From: an uncultured Rhodospirillaceae bacterium
Lineage (GTDB): Bacteria; Pseudomonadota; Alphaproteobacteria; Rhodospirillales; Magnetospirillaceae
NCBI GenBank assembly: GCA_937887565.1
Contig: CALABS010000059.1
Location: 186,001 to 250,000, forward strand
Reading direction: 5' to 3'
Length of the DNA stretch: 64,000 nucleotides
This document shows positions 33,528 through 42,730 of the stretch, one piece after another (position 1 is the first letter of the stretch; each line of letters opens with the position of its first letter). The notes beneath the pieces are model-generated. The model did not search any database. It was not told the DNA's origin and saw only the letters and a program-made list of their open reading frames with translations. The translations under genes were made by a program, and so were the position numbers.

Positions 33528-34288
33528 TCGGGACCGCGATCCCCGTCGCCATCGTCGCGGTGGTGCTGCTGTTCCTGGTCGTCCAGGGTATCCGCGTGCT
33601 GCGGGAATACGAACGTGGGGTGGTCTTCACCCTGGGCCGCTTCACCGGCGTTCGCGGCCCCGGCCTGGTGATCATCATCCCCGTCGTCCAGCAACTGGTG
33701 CGCGTCGACCTGCGGACCATCGTCATGGACGTGCCGTCGCAGGATGTCATATCCAAGGACAACGTCTCGGTCAAGGTCAACGCGGTGATCTATTTCCGGG
33801 TCGTCGACCCCGACAAATCGGTGATCCAGGTGGCCAATCCCATGGCCGCCACCAGCCAGCTGGCGCAGACCACCTTGCGTTCGGTGCTGGGCAAGCACGA
33901 CCTCGACGAGATGTTGTCCGAGCGCGACAAGCTCAACAGCGACATTCAGGAAATCCTCGACCGCAACACCGACAGCTGGGGCATCAAGGTGTCCAACGTC
34001 GAGATCAAGCACGTCGACCTCGATCCCAGCATGGTGCGCGCCATCGCCCAGCAGGCCGAGGCCGAGCGCAACCGGCGCGCCAAGGTCATCAACGCCGAGG
34101 GCGAGCACCAGGCCGCCGCCCGCCTGGCCGAGGCGGCCCGCACCCTGGCCACCGAACCCGGCGCCATGCATCTGCGCGACCTCGCCACCATCCACGACGT
34201 CGCCAACGAACGCTCGGGGGTCATCGTCCTGCCGCTGCCGACGGAGCTGTTGCGGCACGTGTCCGGCCTTCCCACCTCCAAGGGATGA
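33524..34288 (+). CDS. Slipin/stomatin-like SPFH-domain protein
   Basis: A 254-residue protein with one N-terminal membrane helix (about 3-23), then an SPFH domain (LREYERGVVFTLGRF, GLVIIIPVVQQLVRVDLRT, DNVSVKVNAVIYFRV, VLGKHDLDEMLSERDKLN) and a helical tail rich in Ala/Glu. These proteins form oligomers at the inner membrane, often in functional microdomains, and pair with NfeD proteases. Overlapping starts and stops on both sides indicate one transcript with NfeD and the following HIG1 protein. Confidence 0.9.
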   Translation: MIGTAIPVAIVAVVLLFLVVQGIRVLREYERGVVFTLGRFTGVRGPGLVIIIPVVQQLVRVDLRTIVMDVPSQDVISKDNVSVKVNAVIYFRVVDPDKSVIQVANPMAATSQLAQTTLRSVLGKHDLDEMLSERDKLNSDIQEILDRNTDSWGIKVSNVEIKHVDLDPSMVRAIAQQAEAERNRRAKVINAEGEHQAAARLAEAARTLATEPGAMHLRDLATIHDVANERSGVIVLPLPTELLRHVSGLPTSKG

Positions 34289-34482
34289 GCGACCTCCTTC
34301 CCTATCTGATCGGCGCCGCGCTGGTCCTGGTGTTCACCGTTCTGCTGACCGGCATCCTTGGCTTCGCCAAGGGCGGGCCGTGGTACCAGCGCAATGCCAA
34401 CCGGCTGATGAATCTGCGTGTCGCGGTCCAGGCGGTGGCGGTGCTGCTGTTGGGGCTGGCGGTGTGGCTCAGCCGACCGTGA
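34285..34482 (+). CDS. Small HIG1-domain twin-transmembrane protein
   Basis: A 65-residue protein with two membrane helices (about 5-27 and 45-62) joined by a basic loop GGPWYQRNANRLMNLRVAVQ. That loop resembles the HIG_1_N signature (GG..xRN..MRxRV..Q). HIG1 proteins in mitochondria and alphaproteobacteria associate with respiratory oxidase complexes. The ATG at 34285 overlaps the slipin stop by four bases. Its end overlaps the tail of the convergent diguanylate cyclase gene by 14 bases. Short, but supported by the motif and coupling. Confidence 0.75.
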   Translation: MSDLLPYLIGAALVLVFTVLLTGILGFAKGGPWYQRNANRLMNLRVAVQAVAVLLLGLAVWLSRP

Positions 34483-35533
34483 CCCGGTCGCGCCCGCCCT
34501 GCTTGGAGCGGTAGAGGGCGGCATCGGCGCGGGCCAGCAGGTCGGCCACCACGCAGTCGTCGCCGCAGGCGGCCACGCCGATGCTGACGGTCATGGCCAG
34601 CGTTCCCCCGTCTTGCAGCGGAACCACCGTTTCCGCGACCTGGGCGCGCAGACGCTCGGCCACCGCCACGGCGGCGTCGAGGCCGGTATTGGGCAGGGCG
34701 ACGGCGAACTCCTCGCCGCCCAGCCGCCCCAGGATGTCGGGCTCGCGGAGCGCCCCCCGGCAGGCGGCGGCGAAGGCCCTGAGGGCCACGTCGCCGGCCG
34801 CGTGCCCCCAGGTGTCGTTGATGCGCTTGAAATGGTCGATGTCCAGCGCCAGCACCGCGAAGGCGCGGCCCATGCGCCGGGCGTGGTCCAGTTCCAGCGA
34901 CGCCAGATGGTGGAAATGGCGGTGATTGGGCACGCCGGTCAGCGGATCGCGGGTGGCCAGCACCTCAAGCTCGGCCATCTGCCGGCGGGTGGAGCTGAAG
35001 GCCTCCAGCGTCAACGCCAGATCCTCGACCTCGCCGTCCTCGCCCAGCACCACCGGCACCCGCCCGATCACCAGCCGCAGCAGGGACTCGCCGGCGCCGT
35101 CTGCCGTCGCCGCCGGCTCGGCGGGATAGGCGCCCACCGCCAGCCGGCCGCCGTCCAGCGGCAGCACCAGCCGCTGCCAGGTTTCCAGGCGGCCGCCGAA
35201 ATCGGCGGTGTAGGACCGCCACAGCGGCTTGCCGGCCCCCAGCACGAACAGGTAGTCGAATTCCAACATGCCCCGGCGCTCGGCGGTGACCACCTCGGCC
35301 GGCAGCATATCCACCGCCTGGCCGGCGAGGTCGGCCCCGAACCGCTCGACGAAGGCCCGGCCGTAGTGCTGGTACCGCAAATGGCCGTCGCCGCTCTCGA
35401 TCACCAACAGGTGATCGGCATGCGAAGCCAAGGCGGCCGGCACGCCCGACCCGCCCTCCCCCGACCGCGGCCGCCAGAGCGCCAGCAGTCCGGCCAGGCG
35501 CGAATCCATGACGCGGGAAACAAGGTCATTCAT
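34469..35533 (-). CDS. Diguanylate cyclase (GGDEF) with N-terminal sensory region
   Basis: A 354-residue cytoplasmic protein. Residues 1 to about 190 are a PAS-like sensor region (HLRYQHYGRAFVERFGADLAG), reminiscent of the PAS_5/DUF1491-type modules common in this group. The GGDEF domain follows (DPLTGVPNHRHFHH, DIDHFKRINDTWGH) with an active GGEEF at 272-276. An RxxD inhibitory site (REPD, 263-266) lies five residues before it, so product inhibition by c-di-GMP is expected. It starts at ATG 35533, 32 bases after the chemoreceptor stop, so the two probably share a transcript. Confidence 0.88.
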   Translation of the reverse strand: MNDLVSRVMDSRLAGLLALWRPRSGEGGSGVPAALASHADHLLVIESGDGHLRYQHYGRAFVERFGADLAGQAVDMLPAEVVTAERRGMLEFDYLFVLGAGKPLWRSYTADFGGRLETWQRLVLPLDGGRLAVGAYPAEPAATADGAGESLLRLVIGRVPVVLGEDGEVEDLALTLEAFSSTRRQMAELEVLATRDPLTGVPNHRHFHHLASLELDHARRMGRAFAVLALDIDHFKRINDTWGHAAGDVALRAFAAACRGALREPDILGRLGGEEFAVALPNTGLDAAVAVAERLRAQVAETVVPLQDGGTLAMTVSIGVAACGDDCVVADLLARADAALYRSKQGGRDRVTVG

Positions 35534-35565
35534 CCCAAGAGGCGTAGCACGGCCGCCCGCCGGCC

Positions 35566-37644
35566 TCAACCGCGGATCATCCGCAGGAAGCCGTCCACTT
35601 CCTTCTTGAGCGTCGCCGCCGGCCCGGCCAGGTCCTCGGCGGCCCACACCACCCGCACGGCGGCGCCGCAATAGCGGGCCGAGGATTGGGTGACGGCGAC
35701 CACACCCTCGGTGACCTCGCCGGTGTCGTTGGCCACCTCGGTGACGCAATGGCCGATGCGGGCGGCGGTCTCGGACTGGCGGGCGACGGCGTCGTTGACC
35801 CGGCCGGCGATCTCGTCCATGCGGCGGACGGCCTGGCCGACATCGCCGATGGCGCCGACCGTCTCGGCGGTGGCCGACTGGATGGCGGCGATCTGCTGGG
35901 CGATCTCCTGGGTCGACTGGGCGGTCTGCTGGGCCAGCGACTTGACCTCGGCCGCCACCACGGCGAATCCCTTGCCGGCCTCGCCGGCCCGGGTCGCCTC
36001 GATGGTGGCGTTCAGCGACAGCATGTTGGTGCGCTGGGCGATGTCGCCGATCAGGGCGACGACACGGTCGATGCGCCCGGCCGCCTCGGCCAGGCCGCGC
36101 ACCCGGTCGTCGGCCCGTTCGAGCTCGGCGACCGCCTCGCGCACCACATCGGCGGCGGCGGCCACGTGGCGGGAGATTTCCTCGACGCTGGCGGCCAGTT
36201 CGGTGGCGGCGGCACCGACGGCGGCGACGGTGGCGCGGGACTTGTCGGCGGCCTCGGCCACCGTCAGCGAGCGGCTCTGGCCGCCGCCCTCGCCCGCGTC
36301 GGCATCGCCGGCCACCATGCGCTCGGCGGTTTCCTTGATGGCGACGGACGATCGGTCGATGACGTCGGCCACCGACTTGACGGTCTGCTCGAAATGCTCG
36401 GCGATGGCCAGCATCTGCCGGCGGTTGACGGCGTCGGCGTCGGCGCGCACGGCCTGCTGCTCCTGCTGCAGGCGCACCATGGCGATGGCGTTGTCCTTGA
36501 AGACCTCCACCGCCTTGGCCATGTCGCCGATCTCGTCGCCGCGGTTGATGCCGGGGACCTCGACGGAATGATTGCCATGGGCCAGCTGGTCCATGGCCCG
36601 CTCGATCAGGCGGATAGGCTGGGTGATGCTGCGGGCCAGCACCAGGGCGGCGGCACAGAACGACAGCACCATCAGGAGACCGACAATGGCGGTGATCCGC
36701 GTCGTCCGCGTCCGCACCGCCTCCTGCTGGGCGATGGCGGCCCCCATGCCGTCGCGGGCGTAGGCGAACACCTGCCGCAGCGCCGGCTGCATGGCCTGGA
36801 ACCGGCCGTTGAGGGCTTCGGTCTCGGCCTTCAGCGCCAGCGTGCTCTCGCCGAAGGCGACCATGTCCTTGCCGTAGGTCGTCATCAGCGCGCGCAGATC
36901 GTCGCGGGTCGATTGCGGCAGGGCCGAGGCGTCGAGGGCGAAGTCGAATTCGTTGGCGAATTTGCGGTGCAGCCCCAGATAGGACTGGGCGCCATAGAGC
37001 ATGAAGTTCTTTTCCGCCTGCCGCATCTGCAGCATGGTGGGAATCAGCGCGCCGGCATTGGGCCACATCTTCAGTTCGTCCTCGACCGCCTTCGCCGAGT
37101 CGGCCAGGTCGCCGCGCAATCCGCTGGAATCCGTCAGGCCCAAGGTCTCGGCATGCCCCACCACCCGATCGAACGAGGCCGCCGCGTCGGCGAAGCCCTC
37201 CTTCAGCGCGGCGACGGCCGGGGCGATGTCGGCCGCCTCGGGCAAGGACGCCATGGTGTCGAGGCTGGCGGCGACGAAGGCGGCGTCGTCGCGGAAGGCG
37301 GTGGCGGCGGCCTTGTCGCGGCGGCCGAGAAACTCGTTCTCGTGATTGCGCAGCGCCGCCGCCCGACCGCGCACGTCGCCGGCCAGATCGTTCAGGCGGC
37401 GATAGCCGTCCTGGGCCACCAGCATGTCGTCGATGGCCCGCTCGGCGCCCACATACACCGCGCCGAACGTCGCCGCGCCGATCACCGCCAAGGCCACCAG
37501 CAACGCGAAGCGCGTCGGGATCGGCACCCTGCCGAGGATGGGGAAGTCGCCGTCGCGCCAAGCCCCGGCAAGCACGGAGATGAACGGGATACGCACAACT
37601 CCGCGCCCGGTGACTTCCTCCAGCGTGACGGCGTCCTGGTGCAC
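35566..37644 (-). CDS. Methyl-accepting chemotaxis protein
   Basis: A 692-residue transmembrane chemoreceptor. There is an N-terminal helix at about 43-64, then a long helical periplasmic ligand domain (about 65-315) resembling helical bimodular or HBM-type sensors (RNHENEFLGRRDKAA, MRQAEKNFMLYG). A second helix lies at about 318-340, then HAMP (RSITQPIRLIERAMDQLAHG) and the cytoplasmic signalling hairpin with tip IAQRTNMLSLNATIEATRAGEAGKG (key residues around 550). No C-terminal CheR-binding pentapeptide is present. The start is a GTG at 37644 with only a weak ribosome site. The ligand is unknown. It is likely co-transcribed with the diguanylate cyclase. Confidence 0.9.
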   Translation of the reverse strand: MHQDAVTLEEVTGRGVVRIPFISVLAGAWRDGDFPILGRVPIPTRFALLVALAVIGAATFGAVYVGAERAIDDMLVAQDGYRRLNDLAGDVRGRAAALRNHENEFLGRRDKAAATAFRDDAAFVAASLDTMASLPEAADIAPAVAALKEGFADAAASFDRVVGHAETLGLTDSSGLRGDLADSAKAVEDELKMWPNAGALIPTMLQMRQAEKNFMLYGAQSYLGLHRKFANEFDFALDASALPQSTRDDLRALMTTYGKDMVAFGESTLALKAETEALNGRFQAMQPALRQVFAYARDGMGAAIAQQEAVRTRTTRITAIVGLLMVLSFCAAALVLARSITQPIRLIERAMDQLAHGNHSVEVPGINRGDEIGDMAKAVEVFKDNAIAMVRLQQEQQAVRADADAVNRRQMLAIAEHFEQTVKSVADVIDRSSVAIKETAERMVAGDADAGEGGGQSRSLTVAEAADKSRATVAAVGAAATELAASVEEISRHVAAAADVVREAVAELERADDRVRGLAEAAGRIDRVVALIGDIAQRTNMLSLNATIEATRAGEAGKGFAVVAAEVKSLAQQTAQSTQEIAQQIAAIQSATAETVGAIGDVGQAVRRMDEIAGRVNDAVARQSETAARIGHCVTEVANDTGEVTEGVVAVTQSSARYCGAAVRVVWAAEDLAGPAATLKKEVDGFLRMIRG

Positions 37645-37768
37645 TACGGTAAACCCCTTAGATGGATATTTGGGGGCACTATAGGCGCCAAGGATGACGG
37701 TCGCGTGACAGCTTACTTAAAGATCAATGAACATCGCGGCGAACGGGCGAAAACCGCGCCCCTCCATC

Positions 37769-38071
37769 TCACCCCATGGTGAAGAAGTCGGCGAACCGCG
37801 CCAGCTCGAGCATGCGGCCCACCTCGCCATGGGCGTTGGCGATGGTCGTCCGGCCGCCATGTTCGGCCACCACCTCGCGCGCCACCAGAAGCATGCCCAG
37901 GCCGGCGGAATCGATGTAGTCCATGGACCCGAGGTCGAAGACGACGTCGCCGTCGCCGTTCTCGGCCAAGTCCTCCACCACCCGGCGAAAGACGTCCTTC
38001 TCGCCGAAGGTCAGACGGCCGCTCAGCGTCACGCGGGCACAAAGATCCGAACGGTCGAAGTGGAACTCCAC
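37769..38071 (-). CDS. STAS-domain protein (anti-sigma factor antagonist type)
   Basis: A 100-residue single STAS domain. The conserved loop DYIDSAGLGML contains the phosphorylatable serine (Ser55) used by SpoIIAA-type proteins. LSGRLTFGEKD and VFDLGSMD match the family strands. Proteins like this relay partner-switching signals from phosphatases and kinases; none is adjacent here. The 124-bp gap to the chemoreceptor gene is on the same strand and may carry that gene's promoter. Confidence 0.88.
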   Translation of the reverse strand: MEFHFDRSDLCARVTLSGRLTFGEKDVFRRVVEDLAENGDGDVVFDLGSMDYIDSAGLGMLLVAREVVAEHGGRTTIANAHGEVGRMLELARFADFFTMG

Positions 38072-38152
38072 GCGCGCCTCCTTATCCTGGGTCGGCGCGA
38101 GCTATAGCAGAAGGTCAAGCCAGCTTTCAATTTTCATAATTCTGTCAAGGAA

Positions 38153-38881
38153 CTAGGCGAAGAGGTTGATCACCAGTCCCTTGGCGGCGGACGGCGTGTC
38201 GCCACGCCCGTCGGAGCCATAGCCTTGCGCGGCTCCGACCGCCCGCCCGGAAATGGCGGCCCTCAGGTCGTCGAGGAAGGTGTCCTGGAGATCGAAGCTC
38301 CGCGCCAGGGTCGACAGTTGCTGTTGGTTGGCCCGCACGGTGCCGAGAGCCGAGGCCAGGCGCGACACCGCGTCGGCGAGTCCCGCCTCGGAACCGAAAT
38401 CCAGGCGGTCGATGCCCAGGGACCCGCCGTCCAGGCCGAACACCGGCACCGTCACCGTGCCGCCCAGCCCGGTGGTGGCGATCCGCAGTTCGCCGCCGCC
38501 GCCGACGACGAGGTTGTTGCCGTCCACGGCGGAGTCGGCGACCGTCCGGTCCAGTTGCCGGATGGCCAGCTTGATCTCGGCCCCCAGGGTTTCCCGCGAC
38601 ACGCCGGACACCGCGTCGACGACCGGATCGTCGCCGGCCTCGCGCGCCTTAGCGAGTGCGTATTCGATGACCGTTTGGGCGGAATTGGCGGCCGCGACCG
38701 CCTTGGAAACCAAGTCTCGCCCGGAAGCGATCGAAACCGTCGCCCGACCGCCGGTCTGGAACCCGGAAGCGAGAATCGGCGGCAGCGACACCGCCGTGGC
38801 CGCCTGGGCGCGCCGCGACTGGTCGAGCCGCGCGACGGAGGCTAGGAATGTCTCGGCACCCGGCAGTGCGGCGATGGCCAT
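38153..38881 (-). CDS. Orphan flagellin-like (hook-associated-like) protein
   Basis: A 242-residue protein of uncertain identity. Its heptad-rich ends and the C-terminal stretch ADAVSRLASALGTVRANQQQLSTLA look like the coiled ends of flagellin/FlgL proteins. A short Gly/Thr/Val-rich centre (GGGGELRIATTGLGG, VFGLDGG) would replace the surface domain. There is no signal peptide, consistent with flagellar-type export. It stands apart from any flagellar gene in view. It lies 31 bases downstream of the beta-propeller lipoprotein gene. An alternative is an unrelated coiled-coil protein. Confidence 0.4.
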   Translation of the reverse strand: MAIAALPGAETFLASVARLDQSRRAQAATAVSLPPILASGFQTGGRATVSIASGRDLVSKAVAAANSAQTVIEYALAKAREAGDDPVVDAVSGVSRETLGAEIKLAIRQLDRTVADSAVDGNNLVVGGGGELRIATTGLGGTVTVPVFGLDGGSLGIDRLDFGSEAGLADAVSRLASALGTVRANQQQLSTLARSFDLQDTFLDDLRAAISGRAVGAAQGYGSDGRGDTPSAAKGLVINLFA

Positions 38882-38912
38882 GAGCCGTCCCCCGGTCCTT
38901 ATTCAACGCAGA

Positions 38913-40049
38913 TTATGGCACATTCCCCGGGAAAGTTGAAGAACCGCCGCCGCCAAGCGCCACGATCCGCCAGACGACCCCGGTCGCCGCGTCGGCCGCC
39001 CACAGGGCGCCGTCACGGGGATGGAAGGCCAGGGCGGCCGGTGCCACGAGATTGGCGGCGAACGGCACCGTCACGCCCGAGGCCAGGGATGTGAAGACGA
39101 TGGTGCCGTCGCCACGCCCGGCAAAGGCCTGGACCGAGCCGCCGAAGGCCGCCTGTCCGGTGACGGCGAGGGCGCGGACATCGCCGCCCAGGGTGGCGAT
39201 GGGCGGCGGCGGCGGATTGGGGTAGCCGGCCAATCGGGGATCGGCCAGGGCCAATTGGTCGGTCGCGCCCGGCAAGCCGTATCGGACCCCCGCCTCGGCC
39301 CGCCACAGCACATCCGCCGCCGCCAACTGGGGCCGGGTGGCGTCGGAAGCCGGAATGCCGTCGACCACCAGCAGCGCCCCCTCCGGGGTGAAGGCCAGGG
39401 ACTCCGGGCGGGAGTATCCCCAGGAATGAAGCTCGACCGGGCCGCCGCGCGGATCGATCCGCAACACCGAACCGGTGCAGGGAACGCGACCTTCGACGGC
39501 GCGTCCGTCCGCCAGATGGACGTCCTGGCAGGGAATGTCCGCCGCGCCGACGCCCGAGGCCACGCCCACCAGCAGGTCCGCACCGGGTCCCGCCGCCAGC
39601 GGGCCGACCAGGCCGCCGGCGGGAAGGTCGGCCACCACCGGCACCAAGCCGCCATCCGGCCCCACCCGCAGCACCCGCCCGCCCAGCGGGCCGCCGGCCT
39701 CTGCCACGTAGAAGACGCCATCCACGCGGGCGAGGCCCGTCCACGGGCCATTGCCGTCGCCATTGGCCACCGGCACCAGGCCGGCCGGCGTCAGCCGCGA
39801 CAGACGGGCCGGCTCGCCCTCCAGCACATGGGCGGCGCCGTCGTCGTCGAAGGCCAGCGCCCGGGGATCGACAAGGCCGGTGGCGGCGGGTCCGGCGGCG
39901 TATCCCGTGGGCAGGACCGGCCGGCCGCGCTCGGGCGGCAGGGCGCCGACCACCGGCGGCGGCGGCTCGCCGGGGGCGGCGACCGGCTCGGCGTCGACGC
40001 AGCCAGCCGCCGCCAGCACAATCGCCAGGGTGATCGCGACCTTCGCCAT
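38913..40049 (-). CDS. Beta-propeller lipoprotein, glucose/sorbosone dehydrogenase-like
   Basis: A 378-residue lipoprotein. The signal peptide ends in a lipobox (LAAAGC, Cys at about 16). It is followed by repeated propeller blades such as PRALAFDDDGAAHVLE, RVLRVGPDGGL, ESLAFTPEGALLVVDG and AALAFHPRDGALWAAD. This is the SGL/NHL-type fold used by sugar dehydrogenases and lactonases, but no PQQ-binding arginine or histidine set could be fixed by eye, so catalysis is unproven. I chose the ATG at 40049 because GGAGG sits six bases upstream. The frame is open to 40127. Confidence 0.7.
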   Translation of the reverse strand: MAKVAITLAIVLAAAGCVDAEPVAAPGEPPPPVVGALPPERGRPVLPTGYAAGPAATGLVDPRALAFDDDGAAHVLEGEPARLSRLTPAGLVPVANGDGNGPWTGLARVDGVFYVAEAGGPLGGRVLRVGPDGGLVPVVADLPAGGLVGPLAAGPGADLLVGVASGVGAADIPCQDVHLADGRAVEGRVPCTGSVLRIDPRGGPVELHSWGYSRPESLAFTPEGALLVVDGIPASDATRPQLAAADVLWRAEAGVRYGLPGATDQLALADPRLAGYPNPPPPPIATLGGDVRALAVTGQAAFGGSVQAFAGRGDGTIVFTSLASGVTVPFAANLVAPAALAFHPRDGALWAADAATGVVWRIVALGGGGSSTFPGNVP

Positions 40050-40200
40050 GGCATCCTCCATCCGGCCGGGCACGAATGGGAGGTGGCGCCCCCGCCGGCG
40101 CGGACAAGCTCCGCCGACGGATGCCATCCTATTGACCGTTGCGCCCCCTCGCCTGGGGGCGCATCATCCCGCCGCGCTCACATCCGCCTTCCGGGGTTCC

Positions 40201-40998
40201 ATGGACATCCTGCTGCAAGCCATCCTGCTCGGCGTCGTCGAGGGACTGACCGAGTTCCTGCCCGTCTCCTCCACCGGCCACCTGATCCTGCTCGGCGACC
40301 TGCTGGGCTTCCAGGGGCCACCCGGCAAGACCTTCGAGATCGTCATCCAACTGGGCGCCATCCTGGCCGTGTGCGTGGTCTATTGGCGGCGGCTGTGGAC
40401 GGCGGCGACGGGGATGGTCACGGATCGCCGCGAGCGGGCCTTCGTGCGCAACATCCTGATCGGATTCCTGCCGGCCATGGTGGTGGGCGTGCTGGCCTAC
40501 AAGCACATCCGCGCCCTGTTGGATTCCCCCATCGTGGTCGCGGTGGCGCTGATCGTCGGCGGCCTGGTCATCCTGGCCCTGGAACGCGCCACCAAGAAGC
40601 CGCGGATGTTCGCGGTCGAGGACTTCCCCATGTCGCTGGCCCTCAAGGTCGGCCTGTTCCAGTGCATGGCGATGATCCCCGGCGTGTCGCGCTCGGGCGC
40701 CACCATCATGGGGGCGCTGATGGTGGGCGTCGAGCGGCGGGCAGCGGCCGAATTCTCGTTCTTCCTGGCCATTCCCACCATGCTGGGGGCGACCGTCTAT
40801 TCCCTCTACAAGAACTGGGCGGCCCTTTCCTTCGACAACATGGAGCTGATCCTGGTCGGGTTCGGCTGCGCCTTCCTGGCGGCGCTGGTGGTGGTCAAGG
40901 CGGCCATCGCCTTCATCGGCCGCCACGGCTTCGCGCCGTTCGCGTGGTACCGCATCGGCTTCGGCGGCCTGATGCTGGCGATGCTGCTGACGCGGTAG
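40201..40998 (+). CDS. uppP: Undecaprenyl-diphosphatase (UppP/BacA)
   Basis: A 265-residue polytopic membrane enzyme that dephosphorylates undecaprenyl diphosphate for cell-wall synthesis and confers bacitracin tolerance. Both active-site blocks are present: EGLTEFLPVSSTGHL near residues 14-28 and PGVSRSGATIMGAL near 160-173. ATG at 40201. Length is typical. It is monocistronic, with a terminator immediately after it. Confidence 0.95.
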   Translation: MDILLQAILLGVVEGLTEFLPVSSTGHLILLGDLLGFQGPPGKTFEIVIQLGAILAVCVVYWRRLWTAATGMVTDRRERAFVRNILIGFLPAMVVGVLAYKHIRALLDSPIVVAVALIVGGLVILALERATKKPRMFAVEDFPMSLALKVGLFQCMAMIPGVSRSGATIMGALMVGVERRAAAEFSFFLAIPTMLGATVYSLYKNWAALSFDNMELILVGFGCAFLAALVVVKAAIAFIGRHGFAPFAWYRIGFGGLMLAMLLTR

Positions 40999-41012
40999 GA
41001 CGAAAAAAAGCA

Positions 41013-41038
41013 GGCCGCCGGTTTCCCGGCGGCCTTTT
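41013..41038. terminator. Bidirectional terminator between uppP and actP
   Basis: GGCCGCCGG (41013-41021), loop TTTC, CCGGCGGCC (41026-41034), then TTTT on the plus strand. On the minus strand the stem is followed by TGC and seven T (complement of 41004-41010). It can end both convergent transcripts. Confidence 0.88.
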
Positions 41039-41056
41039 CAGTTCGCGCCGACGCCC

Positions 41057-42730
41057 TTAGTGGGCGGCGGCACCCTCGGCGCCCAGGCCGGTCTCGGACC
41101 GGATCGCCTGGGCTTCGTAGGCGGCGCGCTCGGCCTGGGCCCGGGCGCTGGTGTCCATCTTCGAGAACAGCCAGCAGCCGATGAACGCGGCCGGCATGGT
41201 GAACAGGGTCGGATAGACGAAGGGGAACAGCGGCTCGGCGAAACCGAAGCTCTGCACCCACACCACCTTGGACAGGATCACGCAGCCGACCGAGCCGACC
41301 AGGCCGATATAGCCGCCGATGACGGCGCCCCGGGTGGTCAGGCTCTTGGAGAACATCGCCATCACCAGCACCGGGAAGGTGGCCGAGGCGGCGATCGAGA
41401 AGGTCAGCGCCACGATGAACGCCACGTTCTGCTTCTCGAAGATCACGCCCAGGATCACGGCGATGACGCCGAGACCCAGCGAGGCGATGCGCGACACCCG
41501 GACTTCCCGCGCCTCGGTGGTGCGGCCGCGGGCGAAGACGCTGGCATAGAGGTCGTGCGAGATCGCCGACGCGCCGGCCAGGGTCAGGCCCGACACCACC
41601 GCCAGGATGGTGGCGAAGGCGACCGCCGAGATGAAGCCCAGGAAGATATCGCCGCCGATGGCATGGGCCAGCCAGATGGCGGGCATGTTGCCGCCACCCT
41701 TCAGCGCCAGGCCGCCCTTGGCGGCATCCAGGTACTGGGGATCGGTGGCCACCAGGGTGATGGCGCCGAAGCCGATGATGAAGGTCAGGATGTAGAAATA
41801 GCCGATGAAGCCGGTGGCGTAGAAGACCGACTTGCGGGCTTCCTTGGCGTTCGGCACGGTGAAGAAGCGCATCAGGATGTGCGGCAGGCCGGCGGTGCCG
41901 AACATCAGGGTCAGGCCGAGCGAGATGGCGTCGATCGGATTGGTCACCAGCGAGCCCGGCGCCATGATGGCCCCGCCCTTGGGGTGGACCTCGATGGCGC
42001 GGGTGAACAGCGCCTCGAACGAGAAGCCGAAGGTGCTCATCACGCCGAAGGCGATGAAGGTGGCGCCGCCCAGCAGCAGGCAGGCCTTGATGATCTGCAC
42101 CCAGGTGGTGGCGGTCATGCCGCCGAAGGTCACGTAGACCATCATCAGGGCGCCGACCACGATCACCGCGACCAGGTAGTCGAGGCCGAACAGCAGCTTG
42201 ATGAGCTGGCCGGCGCCGACCATCTGGCCGATCAGGTAGAAGATCACCACGATCAGGGCGCTGGTGGCCGCGAAGATGCGGACCGGACCCTGGGCCAAGC
42301 GGTACGAGGCCACGTCGGCGAAGGTGAACTTGCCCAGGTTGCGCAGGCGTTCGGCGATCAGGAACAGGATGATCGGCCAGCCGACCAGCCAGCCCACCGA
42401 GAAGATCAGGCCGTCATAGCCCGACCCGTACACCAGGGCCGAGATGCCCAGGAACGACGCCGCCGACATATAGTCGCCGGCGATGGCCAGCCCGTTCTGG
42501 AAGCCGGTGATGCCGCCGCCGGCGGCGTAGAAGTCCTTGGCGGTCTTGTTCTTGCGGGCCGCCCAGTAGGTGATGCCCAGCGTGATGCCGACGAAGATGA
42601 CGAACATGACGATGGCATGCCAGTTGGTGGCCTGCTTCTCGGCGGCGCCCATGTCGGCGCCGGCGGCGAGCGCGGCTCCCGACAGCAGCAGGGTCGCGGC
42701 GGCCGCGACGATGGCGTTGAGCGTCTTCAT
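41057..42730 (-). CDS. actP: Cation/acetate symporter ActP (SSS family)
   Basis: A 557-residue sodium:solute symporter. It has a cleavable-looking signal (1-22), then about 13 membrane helices. Family motifs include the N-terminal DFYAAGGGITGFQNGLAIAGDYMSAASFLG region (about 66-95) and GTAGLPHILMRFFTVPNAKEAR (about 283). ActP takes up acetate and other short acids with a cation. It overlaps the upstream DUF485 gene by one base (TGATG), the usual yjcH-actP arrangement. A frame open to 42958 upstream is excluded, because it would overlap DUF485. Confidence 0.92.
   Translation of the reverse strand: MKTLNAIVAAAATLLLSGAALAAGADMGAAEKQATNWHAIVMFVIFVGITLGITYWAARKNKTAKDFYAAGGGITGFQNGLAIAGDYMSAASFLGISALVYGSGYDGLIFSVGWLVGWPIILFLIAERLRNLGKFTFADVASYRLAQGPVRIFAATSALIVVIFYLIGQMVGAGQLIKLLFGLDYLVAVIVVGALMMVYVTFGGMTATTWVQIIKACLLLGGATFIAFGVMSTFGFSFEALFTRAIEVHPKGGAIMAPGSLVTNPIDAISLGLTLMFGTAGLPHILMRFFTVPNAKEARKSVFYATGFIGYFYILTFIIGFGAITLVATDPQYLDAAKGGLALKGGGNMPAIWLAHAIGGDIFLGFISAVAFATILAVVSGLTLAGASAISHDLYASVFARGRTTEAREVRVSRIASLGLGVIAVILGVIFEKQNVAFIVALTFSIAASATFPVLVMAMFSKSLTTRGAVIGGYIGLVGSVGCVILSKVVWVQSFGFAEPLFPFVYPTLFTMPAAFIGCWLFSKMDTSARAQAERAAYEAQAIRSETGLGAEGAAAH

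Noticed and set aside
34469..37561. A single 1030-residue protein joining the GGDEF domain to a long Arg/Gly-rich N-terminus
   Set aside because: The N-terminal part is the chemoreceptor gene read in the wrong frame; the real cyclase starts at 35533.
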